A program made the position numbers and the translations under genes. DNA of 28,242 nt from DRVP01 sp964604045 (GTDB lineage: Archaea > Thermoproteota > Bathyarchaeia > Bathyarchaeales > Bathycorpusculaceae), in the NCBI GenBank assembly GCA_964604045.1, contig CAZRXM010000008.1, positions 1 to 28,242 on the forward strand, given 5' to 3'. Below the pieces are notes generated by a model that saw only the letters and a program-made list of their open reading frames with translations, had not been told where the DNA came from and ran no database searches. How positions within the stretch are numbered: the stretch's first letter is position 1; each line of letters starts with the position of its first letter. Below are positions 21,985 through 28,242 of this stretch, in pieces.

Positions 21985-22063
21985 ATTCGGTTGAAGCTGT
22001 TTCAGACAGGGCTGCAGACATGAATACACTTTAAAAGGCGTGGGCTGGAACGCCACATAAAAC

Positions 22064-22077
22064 TGGAGAGTGGAGAG
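22064..22077. repeat. Tandem 7-bp repeat in the uL22/hypE divergent intergenic region
   Basis: TGGAGAG occurs twice in tandem within a purine-rich stretch between the two divergent promoters. It may be a protein-binding site or chance. Nothing else of note is seen in the 230-nt intergenic region apart from TATA-like elements. Confidence 0.3.
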
Positions 22078-22120
22078 GGGGATGGGACAATCGGCTTGGT
22101 GCAGTCAAAAGTTGCGATTC

Positions 22121-22128
22121 ATTTATTT
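22121..22128 (+). promoter_or_regulatory. TATA-like element for hypE
   Basis: ATTTATTT lies about 30 nt before the GTG at 22159, giving a predicted leader of under 10 nt. The upstream BRE is not strong. Confidence 0.3.
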
Positions 22129-22158
22129 CCAGCCACAACCTAGTATCCAAGCTGAACG

Positions 22159-23235
22159 GTGAGAGACTTGACTGTAATTAAAGGCGTTATAACTATGTTG
22201 CATGGAGCCGGCGGAATAGTGATGCATGAACTAGTCAAAAATTACGTTGTGAAACATTTTGGCGGTCTCAGCGGCGCGGAAGTTCCGTTGGAGGCTTTGG
22301 ATGATGCGGCGGTCGTCGGTGACATAGTTTTGAAAAGTGACTCTCATGCCGTGAAACCCATATTCTTCCCAGGTGGAGACATTGGACGCTTAGCTGTTTC
22401 AGGCACTGTCAACGACATAGCGGTTTTAGGAGCTGAACCCTACGCCTTAGCATGTGGCTTCATACTTGAAGAAGGGCTAGCTTTGTCCGATTTTGAAAGG
22501 ATTTTGGCGAGCATGAGGCGGACATGCGAGGAGGCAGGCGTAACCATAGTTACGGGCGACACGAAGGTTGTGGAGAAGGGCAGCCTCGGCGGCTGTGTCA
22601 TAAACATTTCAGGCGTAGGCAGGAGAACTGAAGCCTTGGAGAAAAACCTAAACGTTGTGAGACGGTTTCGAGGCGACTTTAAAACGCGTTGGATTTTGGA
22701 TTCAAATCTCAAACCCGGAGATAAAATAATCCTTTCCGGAACCATAGGCGATCATGGCTTGGCTGTCCTATCCGCTCAAGAGGGGTTGAACTTCGGAAGC
22801 GGCATAAAATCAGACGTGAAGCCTTTAAACCGTCTAGTGCAACGTTTCCTCGGCGAAGTAGGCGGCGTAACAGCCATGAAGGACCCAACCCGCGGCGGTT
22901 TAGCTGACGCCTTAAACGAGTTTAGCGAAAAATCCCACGTGGGCATCCTAATCTATGAAGACAAGATCCCCATAAGAAATGATGTTAAGGCGGCTTGCGA
23001 AATGTTAGGCTTAGACCCTCTCGAAATTGGAAACGAGGGTAAAATAGTCATAGGTGTGGTTAAAGAGAAAGCTGAAGAACTCCTAGAATTTTTGAGGACA
23101 ACCGAAGAGGGAAAGGAAGCCCAGATAATAGGTGAAGCCACAGACGCGTTTAACCTAGTTGCCATGCAGACGGTGATTGGCGGAAAAAGAATAATTCCCA
23201 GACCGGTTGGAGACCCCGTTCCAAGAATATGCTAG
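22159..23235 (+). CDS. hypE: Hydrogenase maturation protein HypE
   Basis: HypE receives the carbamoyl group from HypF on its C-terminal cysteine and dehydrates it, with ATP, to the thiocyanate that supplies the CN ligands of the [NiFe] centre. The protein has 358 residues. HGAGG at 15-19, LDDAAVVG at 47-54, PGGDIGRLAVSGTVND (71-86), TGDTKVV (132-138), KDPTRGG and the terminal PRIC with the acceptor cysteine C358 are all present, so it should be active. Residues about 155-184 form an insertion of roughly 19 residues compared with the Thermococcus HypE sequence as I recall it. It is divergent from uL22 and convergent with the zinc-ribbon gene, 4 nt away, so it is separated in strand from hypF-hypC-hypD. 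Confidence 0.97.
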   Translation: MRDLTVIKGVITMLHGAGGIVMHELVKNYVVKHFGGLSGAEVPLEALDDAAVVGDIVLKSDSHAVKPIFFPGGDIGRLAVSGTVNDIAVLGAEPYALACGFILEEGLALSDFERILASMRRTCEEAGVTIVTGDTKVVEKGSLGGCVINISGVGRRTEALEKNLNVVRRFRGDFKTRWILDSNLKPGDKIILSGTIGDHGLAVLSAQEGLNFGSGIKSDVKPLNRLVQRFLGEVGGVTAMKDPTRGGLADALNEFSEKSHVGILIYEDKIPIRNDVKAACEMLGLDPLEIGNEGKIVIGVVKEKAEELLEFLRTTEEGKEAQIIGEATDAFNLVAMQTVIGGKRIIPRPVGDPVPRIC

Positions 23236-23239
23236 CATG

Positions 23240-23449
23240 CTATTTTGGTTTTCTCCAGAGGTCTGAAATCCTTCCAGCCTTTACCAGCTTCCACCTTCCA
23301 AAGAAGTCTTTTTTATAGAAGTGGAAAAGCCCACAGCGGGTGCACTGCATAACTTTACGGTTCTTCTCGAAATCCATCTCGTACAAAACCAGAGGCGAAC
23401 CGCAATCGATACATTTACCCGAATAGGCTCTTTCGTTTTCACCGCTCAT
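23240..23449 (-). CDS. Small zinc-ribbon protein, unknown function
   Basis: A 69-residue protein with two CxxC pairs, C13/C16 and C36/C39, about 20 residues apart, forming a zinc ribbon, followed by an aromatic and basic C-terminal part (FHFYKKDFFGRWK, 42-54). I do not recognise the family. The layout recalls archaeal zinc ribbons that bind nucleic acids or proteins. It ends 4 nt from the end of hypE on the opposite strand. It may simply be a neighbour, or an accessory of the hyp locus; HypA also carries a zinc ribbon, but this protein lacks HypA's N-terminal nickel-binding MHE. Confidence 0.75.
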   Translation of the reverse strand: MSGENERAYSGKCIDCGSPLVLYEMDFEKNRKVMQCTRCGLFHFYKKDFFGRWKLVKAGRISDLWRKPK

Positions 23450-23485
23450 TTTGAATACGCCTACACACAGTGTTCGATTCTTAAT

Positions 23486-23494
23486 GTTTTAAGC
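23486..23494 (-). promoter_or_regulatory. TATA-like element for the zinc-ribbon gene
   Basis: The minus strand reads GCTTAAAAC about 37-45 nt before the ATG at 23449, immediately after the DUF996 stop codon. The two genes are therefore probably transcribed separately. Confidence 0.3.
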
Positions 23495-23498
23495 TTAA

Positions 23499-24152
23499 TC
23501 ATAAGAAATTAGGGTCACGGTGGGGTGGTGGCGGTTGAGGCAATGGGGGCGCCGCTGGCTGAGTTTGAGCCTGTACAGTTTTTATTGAGAAGAAGCCTAC
23601 GGCCATAAGTATCCATGAAATCCAAATGATCAACAAGCCAATCAGAATCACCGTTAGTACCGCGCCTATAAGCCAGACCAAACCAGCCGTTCCAAAAATC
23701 TTCTCACCAGATCTAGCAGACAACGCGTCCAAGGCCTTTCTAAACAAAATTGCGGAAACAACGGCTGATATGTAAAACACTATTAAGGCTCCGATGGCTG
23801 TTCCGGCGATTCGCCAAACAACATTCATGTTGCTCATGAGGTTTTGTTGAATCTCCACAGGGTTAGTCCAATTGATGGAGATTTCAGTCAGCATGTGTAG
23901 GAGAAGCATAACAAACACGGCGATAGTTGCCACTATACCAACGATTACGGTGATGAATCCGTACAGGGCGTTGTTGAATATACCGCCGTCCTGGTAGTGG
24001 TCTGCGAAACCCTTTAGGGCGATTAAAACCAAGATTGCTCCGACTATTAGTAGGAGTAGTGTGACGGGAAACGATATAAACAAGCCGAGGATGCTTATGA
24101 CCATGAGTACTGCGCCTACACCTCCCAAAACTCTGTTTGATTCAAGGCTCAC
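23499..24152 (-). CDS. DUF996 family membrane protein
   Basis: A 217-residue integral membrane protein starting at a GTG with GAGGT 7 nt upstream. The opening ESNRVLGGVGAVLMVIS (4-20) and the LKGFADHYQDGGIFNNALYG segment (45-64) match DUF996, a family common in archaea with no known function. Hydrophobic spans are at about 8-28, 29-47, 63-88, 112-137 and 153-185. The C-terminus is a polar, proline-rich tail (PPLPQPPPPHRDPNFL) probably facing the cytoplasm. It has a promoter-like element of its own at 24199-24207, so membership of the hyp operon is uncertain. Confidence 0.85.
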   Translation of the reverse strand: MSLESNRVLGGVGAVLMVISILGLFISFPVTLLLLIVGAILVLIALKGFADHYQDGGIFNNALYGFITVIVGIVATIAVFVMLLLHMLTEISINWTNPVEIQQNLMSNMNVVWRIAGTAIGALIVFYISAVVSAILFRKALDALSARSGEKIFGTAGLVWLIGAVLTVILIGLLIIWISWILMAVGFFSIKTVQAQTQPAAPPLPQPPPPHRDPNFL

Positions 24153-24198
24153 TTTTCATACCTCACTCAAAAGTGATTTCTGGTATGTTGCATCCCCA

Positions 24199-24207
24199 AT
24201 AAAAGCT
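24199..24207 (-). promoter_or_regulatory. TATA-like element for the DUF996 gene
   Basis: The minus strand reads GCTTTTATT adjoining the hypD stop at 24209. Initiation would fall near 24178, giving a leader of about 26 nt with GAGGT before the GTG at 24152. Confidence 0.35.
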
Positions 24208-24208
24208 T

Positions 24209-25291
24209 TTACACCATGGAGAATTTAGCCCAAATTCGACAAGTTCCCTCTATGCTCACCATGCATGCACCCACCGGTTTCTGCGGTGTGCAAGCATTCA
24301 TGAAGAGCGGGCATTCCGTGGGCTTTATTTTTCCAATCATTACAAGGTGGCATTGACACCCGGGTGGCAGGTCTCTGCCCCGCGATATGCGTACTCCGAA
24401 CTTTTCTCTCGCATCGTATACAGCATAATCCTCTTTTAGGGCGAATTTTGAATATGGAAGCTTTCCAAGACCCCGCCATTCACCATCCACAACGTTGAAG
24501 GCTTTCTGCATGACCTCTTGGGCTTTAAGGTTGCCTTCCCAGCTTACAGCCCTAACATACTCGTTTTCCAAGCATGCGGTGCCTTCCTTTATCTGCCTCA
24601 AAATCATGTATATGGCGAACAACACGTCTAAAGGCTCGAAGCCAGCTACAACTGTTGGCATACGGTAGGCTTTGGGAAAAACCTCATAAGCCTTCAAACC
24701 TATAATGGTGCTCACGTGCCCCGGGGCGATGAAGCCGTCTATGTGGAGGTCGCCTATCCCAAGCAGAAGCTCCATTGCCGGTGGGATAAGCCTATGGGAA
24801 ACTAGAAAACTGAGGTTTTTAGGGGGCTTTCGTAGAACCTCAATGGCTGTGGACGGAGCCGTAGTTTCAAACCCTATGGCGAAAAAAGCGAACTCCTTAT
24901 TCGGCTCCTTCCCAGCCATATGGACGGCGTCCATGACGCTGTAAACAACTCGAACATCAGCACCCTCAGCCTTAGCGTCCAAAAGAGACCTTTCAGAACC
25001 CGGAACCCGTAGAACATCTCCAAAACACGTGACAACAACACCTTTAAGAGCGAGGGCGACAGCCTCATCCACTTCCGAAGCGGGTGTAACACACACTGGG
25101 CAGCCTGGACCGGCTATGACCTCAACCGTGGGGGGAAGTAGGCTCCGTAAGCCGTAGTGAGTTATGGTCCATTCATGGGTGCCGCAAATGTGGCAAATTT
25201 TTACAATATCCCTTTTTGGCGCTATTTCTCGTATCTTACTAACTATTCGTTTGGCTAAGTCTGAATCTCTAAACCTTAAATGCTCAGCCAT
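24209..25291 (-). CDS. hypD: Hydrogenase maturation protein HypD
   Basis: HypD, with HypC, is the scaffold on which the Fe(CN)2CO unit is assembled. From the ATG at 25291 it has 360 residues (a TTG at 25300 would add three). CHICGTHE at 33-40 and GPGCPVC at 61-67 hold the redox-active and iron-binding cysteines, CFGDVLRVPG follows near 89, and the [4Fe-4S]-cluster region has cysteines at 312, 314, 327, 334, 343 and 351. All expected residues are present. It is a few nucleotides downstream of hypC, so hypF-hypC-hypD probably forms one operon. Confidence 0.97.
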   Translation of the reverse strand: MAEHLRFRDSDLAKRIVSKIREIAPKRDIVKICHICGTHEWTITHYGLRSLLPPTVEVIAGPGCPVCVTPASEVDEAVALALKGVVVTCFGDVLRVPGSERSLLDAKAEGADVRVVYSVMDAVHMAGKEPNKEFAFFAIGFETTAPSTAIEVLRKPPKNLSFLVSHRLIPPAMELLLGIGDLHIDGFIAPGHVSTIIGLKAYEVFPKAYRMPTVVAGFEPLDVLFAIYMILRQIKEGTACLENEYVRAVSWEGNLKAQEVMQKAFNVVDGEWRGLGKLPYSKFALKEDYAVYDAREKFGVRISRGRDLPPGCQCHLVMIGKIKPTECPLFMNACTPQKPVGACMVSIEGTCRIWAKFSMV

Positions 25292-25306
25292 TCCAAACAA
25301 CCGCGT

Positions 25307-25543
25307 CTACTTTGGTTGAAGCGAACTTTCAGTTTCTAAAAGCTCACGCCACAGCCGAAGTGTTTCTTCAGCTTCTTCTCGGCTAAGCACTTGGATGGCG
25401 TAGCCAGCATGCACCAGAACATATTCGCCAACCTTAACTTCCACCAAAGAAATGTCAACCTCTCTTAAAACGCCTTCTCCAAAATCTACCTCGGCTTTAC
25501 CATTCTGAATCTTAACAACTTTCGCGGGAATGGCTAGGCACAT
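25307..25543 (-). CDS. hypC: Hydrogenase assembly chaperone HypC
   Basis: This small chaperone of 78 residues carries the Fe centre between HypD and the hydrogenase large subunit. It must begin MCLAIPAKV because the second-position cysteine C2 binds the iron, so the start is the ATG at 25543 even though the frame extends 10 codons upstream. The conserved VLVHAGYAIQVL segment is also present. No clear ribosome binding site precedes the ATG. It lies 38 nt after hypF and a few nt before hypD. Confidence 0.96.
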   Translation of the reverse strand: MCLAIPAKVVKIQNGKAEVDFGEGVLREVDISLVEVKVGEYVLVHAGYAIQVLSREEAEETLRLWRELLETESSLQPK

Positions 25544-25581
25544 GGCTATCATTGAAAAGGAGGTAGGCATCAATAAAACGG

Positions 25582-27867
25582 TTACGTCTCAAATTGGAAG
25601 AGCCCAGCGTAAACAGCTTGCCCAAAAGATAAGCCGCCGTCACCTGGGGGGATAGCCTCGTGGACGAGGAAACGTAAACCAGCTGCTTCCACAAGTTCAC
25701 GCATCATCCTCGTGAAGATTTCATTGCATGCGACCCCGCCCGAAAAACCGACCACCTTGACGTCGTTTTCCAGGGCTTTTTCAATGGCAAGCTCAGCTAA
25801 GCCCTTGGCTAGGTAGGCATGAACAGAGAAAGCCAGATCGGCCACGGTGTGCTTCCCCATTTCTTCGAAAACTTCAAGAAGCATGCCCGTAGTTTCAAGA
25901 ACGTCTCCCTTAACCACTGGCTTAAGCTGAAGAACATCTCTACCACTTACAGCCGCTGACTCCAGCTTCATGGCCGGCTCACCCTCATAGGTGCGTTCAT
26001 AGCACAGTCCCAAAATGGCAGCCGCAGCGTCTAAAACCCTTCCACAACTCGTTGTCATAATTACACCATACCCGCTTTCAAGCTGCTGGAGGATCAGGCT
26101 AACTTCCCTCTCACCGTGGGGGAAAAGCTGCCGGTTCTTCAAAAGCCAGCCATCTACACTAACCTTTTTATATAGGACTCCCGCCGCCATTCTAAGGGGA
26201 TATCGGGTTGCCAGATCTCCGCCCACCATCGGCTGTTCTTCAAGATGGGCTACGCGTTTTATTTCGAGGGAGTTGCGTGAGGCAAAAATTATTTCGCCGC
26301 CCCAAGCCTCACCGTTGACTCCATAACCGTAGCCGTCACAGCAAACCCCAACAAGCTCGTCGACGCCGTGTTCAGCCATCAAGGCGGTAACGTGAGCGAA
26401 GTGATGCTGCACTTGGACAAGATGCCAACCATTTAAAGAAGCCAATTCTTTGGCAAGTCTTGTCGTCGTAAATTTTGGATGTAAATCACACGCAACAACC
26501 TCAACCCTACTGTTGGTTAGGCGGGCTAGGTGTTCAGCGGCGTTTTTAAGAAATATGCGGGTTTCCACATTTTCCACGTCGCCAATGTGCTGAGATATGA
26601 AAGCTTTTTCACCGTTTAGAATACACGCCGTGTTGTTTAGCTCTCCCCCCAAGGCCAAAACGCATCTTCGGACCTTCTCCCTAAGCATAACCGGCGCAGG
26701 GGCGTAGCCCCTTGAACGTCTTATGAAAACCTGTTTTTCGCCGTGCACCCGCATCACCGAGTCATCGCACCGGTGGGCAATCCGTCTATTATGGAAGAGG
26801 AAATAGTCGACTATGCCGCCTAGCGTTTTCAAGGCTTCATCGTCGTCTTTAACTATGGGCTGATTAGGTGGGTTGGCGCTTGTCATAACGAAAGCCGGGT
26901 CGTCGACTTCGTCGAAAAGCATGTAGTGTAAACCTGTGTAGGGCAACATAACGCCAACGTTGTGTAAACCCGGAGCAACAAGCTCGGATAAGTAGTAGCC
27001 GGCGCTTTTCCTCAACAACACTATTGGACGAGTGGGAGACGTTAAAAGCTCAGCTTCCTTGGGGCTTACTTCAGCGAAAGATCTAACAGCCTCTAGGCTT
27101 CGCGCCATGATGGCGAAAGGCTTCTGCCTCCTATGCTTTGCCTCCCTAAGCCTTACCAAAGGCGCATCCTTTATTGTTGAAGCTGCCACGTGAAAGCCGC
27201 CGTACCCTTTGATGGCAACAATAAAGCCTTCCGCAAGCAGTTTGCCAGCCTCCCTTATCGGGTCATTAGCGGGAACCAGCTCGCCATTGCATGTGGTTAG
27301 GTAAACTTTTGGTCCGCATTTTGGGCACGCCACAGTTTGTGCGTGGAAACGCCTATTCAAGGGGTCTTCATACTCTTTTTGGCAGAAGCTGCACGTGGGA
27401 AATTCTCGCATGGTTGTGTTTTCACGGTCGTAGGGAAGCCTCTCAATAATCGTATATCTTGGACCGCAATCAGTGCACGTTATAAAAAAGTATTCATATC
27501 TTGGGTTGTCCTTCTCCCTCAATTCTTTTAGGCACTCGTCGCATATGGCTACGTCTGGCGGAATAATAGAACCTGAAAGCTCAGACTCCTCAGAACTTTT
27601 CTCGATTGTGAAGTTAGTATACTGGTTTTCGCCTTCAAGCTTCGTTGTTATAATTTCATAAATCTGCGCCAGAGACGGCTTCTTCTCCTTCAAATCCCTT
27701 AAGAAGTTGTTGATGGCGTTTTCCTCGCCTTCTAGAAGGATTTCAACGCCAGCATCGCCCATATTTCTTACATAGCCTTTCAAACCGTTTTTTATGGCTG
27801 TTCGGTATATGAAGGGGCGAAATCCTACACCTTGAATTATGCCGGTAACCCTAACTTTGACCCGCAC
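25582..27867 (-). CDS. hypF: Carbamoyltransferase HypF
   Basis: HypF converts carbamoyl phosphate and ATP to carbamoyl-adenylate and passes the carbamoyl group to HypE. The 761 residues hold an acylphosphatase domain (about 1-90, with GVGFRPF at 13-19) and two zinc fingers with cysteine pairs at 109/112, 131/134, 159/162 and 181/184. A YrdC-like adenylation domain follows (about 200-385, with KGYGGFH at 220-226 and TSANPPNQP at 329-337), then a Kae1-like transferase domain (about 400-755, metal-binding histidines in HHFAHVTALMAEH near 488-500, DGYGYG at 511-516). The start is GTG. It is full length with no visible defects. Confidence 0.97.
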   Translation of the reverse strand: MRVKVRVTGIIQGVGFRPFIYRTAIKNGLKGYVRNMGDAGVEILLEGEENAINNFLRDLKEKKPSLAQIYEIITTKLEGENQYTNFTIEKSSEESELSGSIIPPDVAICDECLKELREKDNPRYEYFFITCTDCGPRYTIIERLPYDRENTTMREFPTCSFCQKEYEDPLNRRFHAQTVACPKCGPKVYLTTCNGELVPANDPIREAGKLLAEGFIVAIKGYGGFHVAASTIKDAPLVRLREAKHRRQKPFAIMARSLEAVRSFAEVSPKEAELLTSPTRPIVLLRKSAGYYLSELVAPGLHNVGVMLPYTGLHYMLFDEVDDPAFVMTSANPPNQPIVKDDDEALKTLGGIVDYFLFHNRRIAHRCDDSVMRVHGEKQVFIRRSRGYAPAPVMLREKVRRCVLALGGELNNTACILNGEKAFISQHIGDVENVETRIFLKNAAEHLARLTNSRVEVVACDLHPKFTTTRLAKELASLNGWHLVQVQHHFAHVTALMAEHGVDELVGVCCDGYGYGVNGEAWGGEIIFASRNSLEIKRVAHLEEQPMVGGDLATRYPLRMAAGVLYKKVSVDGWLLKNRQLFPHGEREVSLILQQLESGYGVIMTTSCGRVLDAAAAILGLCYERTYEGEPAMKLESAAVSGRDVLQLKPVVKGDVLETTGMLLEVFEEMGKHTVADLAFSVHAYLAKGLAELAIEKALENDVKVVGFSGGVACNEIFTRMMRELVEAAGLRFLVHEAIPPGDGGLSFGQAVYAGLFQFET

Positions 27868-27908
27868 TATATTCCATCTCTAAAAGTTATTCACAGCTGA
27901 AACGCTGG

Positions 27909-27917
27909 TTTTAAAGT
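27909..27917 (-). promoter_or_regulatory. Promoter for the hypF-hypC-hypD operon
   Basis: The minus strand reads GTGAAA directly before CTTTAAAA, a reasonable BRE and TATA. Initiation would fall near 27888, leaving a leader of about 20 nt before the GTG at 27867. Confidence 0.45.
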
Positions 27918-27985
27918 TTCACTCTTCTGACTCCTTCTATAAGTAGTTGAAGTAGTCCTTTGCTAGTGCCACTAAGCCTGGATGG

Positions 27986-28242
27986 TCAGGCCATATGGGC
28001 ACTTATCTCATCTCTTTCATCGCTGAAAAGCAGTAGAACCTCGCTGCCGTCTGATATTGCTCCCCCCCCCCGCTAAACACTTTCGTCCTGCACTTCACTT
28101 CACCGATTTTTAAGAAAAGCCCATACACATTTTCGCTTATCTCCTTCAACATCATAAAGCGAACCTGCACTTTTTCACCGACAAAAGCCAAACATCATAC
28201 TTTTCTCTGGTTTTCAGTTCTTCATAAATAGGAAGTTCGTCG
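27986..28242 (-). pseudogene. Frame-disrupted gene of unknown function, running off the window edge
   Basis: Three frames join into one plausible protein. The frame open at the right edge (DELPIYEELKTREKYDVW) changes near 28189 into the frame VGEKVQVRFMMLKEISENVY. That frame shifts again at a run of ten Gs (minus strand, 28071-28062) into AISDGSEVLLLFSDERDEIS, ending at a TGA at 27986. One extra G in each place (TGG to TGGG, and 10 to 11 Gs) would restore a single frame. The gene is therefore either decayed, length-variable at the poly-G, or affected by homopolymer errors. No family is recognised. The interval 27868-27985 holds only the hypF promoter. Confidence 0.5.

Noticed and set aside
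22037..22054. Short hairpin GGCGT/ACGCC in the uL22-hypE intergenic region
   Set aside because: Only 5 bp with an 8-nt loop and no T-run; too weak to call a terminator or structured RNA.
25544..25573. Upstream extension of hypC by ten codons
   Set aside because: HypC function needs the cysteine at position 2 after the initiator methionine, so the MCLAIP start is correct.
28003..28191. A 62-codon stand-alone gene starting at a TTG
   Set aside because: It contains the poly-G and the reading before and after it is better explained as one frame-disrupted gene extending beyond the window.

Overview
The window is archaeal. It carries most of an archaeal-type S10/spc ribosomal protein cluster (with eL32, eL19, eS4, eL34 and the RNase P protein Rpp29), an archaeal ATP-dependent DNA ligase, archaeal cytidylate kinase, the DUF106/EMC3-like membrane protein, and archaeal promoter signals (BRE plus TATA about 25 nt before starts). 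The lineage cannot be fixed without trees. A Bathyarchaeia-like metagenome-assembled genome is my guess, supported by the 100-N scaffold gap at 9508-9607.

Layout: (1) 1-3349, minus strand: truncated tRNA-Cys, a ThiF/MoeB-type E1-like enzyme, DNA ligase and a small TPR protein. (2) 3380-8710, minus strand: family-2 glycosyltransferase, UDP-sugar epimerase, PurM/HypE-like AIR-synthase-related protein, ECF-transporter S component, and a threonine-synthase-like protein fused to a winged helix in which the PLP-binding lysine is replaced by arginine. (3) 8797-9762: a second glycosyltransferase and a membrane-protein fragment on either side of the assembly gap. (4) 9828-21926, minus strand: read in transcription order, uL22-uS3-uL29-Rpp29-uS17-uL14-uL24-eS4-uL5-uS14-uS8-uL6-eL32-eL19-uL18-uS5-uL30-[Hsp20]-uL15-SecY-DUF106-eL34-Cmk. 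(5) 22159-27867: hydrogenase maturation genes hypE (plus strand) and hypF-hypC-hypD (minus strand), with a DUF996 membrane protein and a zinc-ribbon protein between hypD and hypE. (6) 27986-28242: a frame-disrupted gene running off the right edge.

The ribosomal cluster is nearly gap-free, with several ATGA-type overlaps. It lacks uL3-uL4-uL23-uL2-uS19 upstream, the SUI1/aIF1 gene sometimes found near uL29, and adenylate kinase after secY. An alpha-crystallin (Hsp20) gene sits between uL30 and uL15 behind an 80-nt gap with a candidate promoter, and may begin a second transcription unit. The Hyp proteins together build the Fe(CN)2CO centre of [NiFe] hydrogenases, so the organism presumably has such a hydrogenase elsewhere. 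hypA and hypB are not in the window.

The most unusual locus is 5450-8736: a catalytically suspect PLP-fold protein with a DNA-binding domain, a perfect 9-bp tandem repeat just before its start, then a vitamin-type transporter subunit and a PurM-fold ATP-binding protein. It could be a cofactor-responsive regulator and uptake module, but that is inference.
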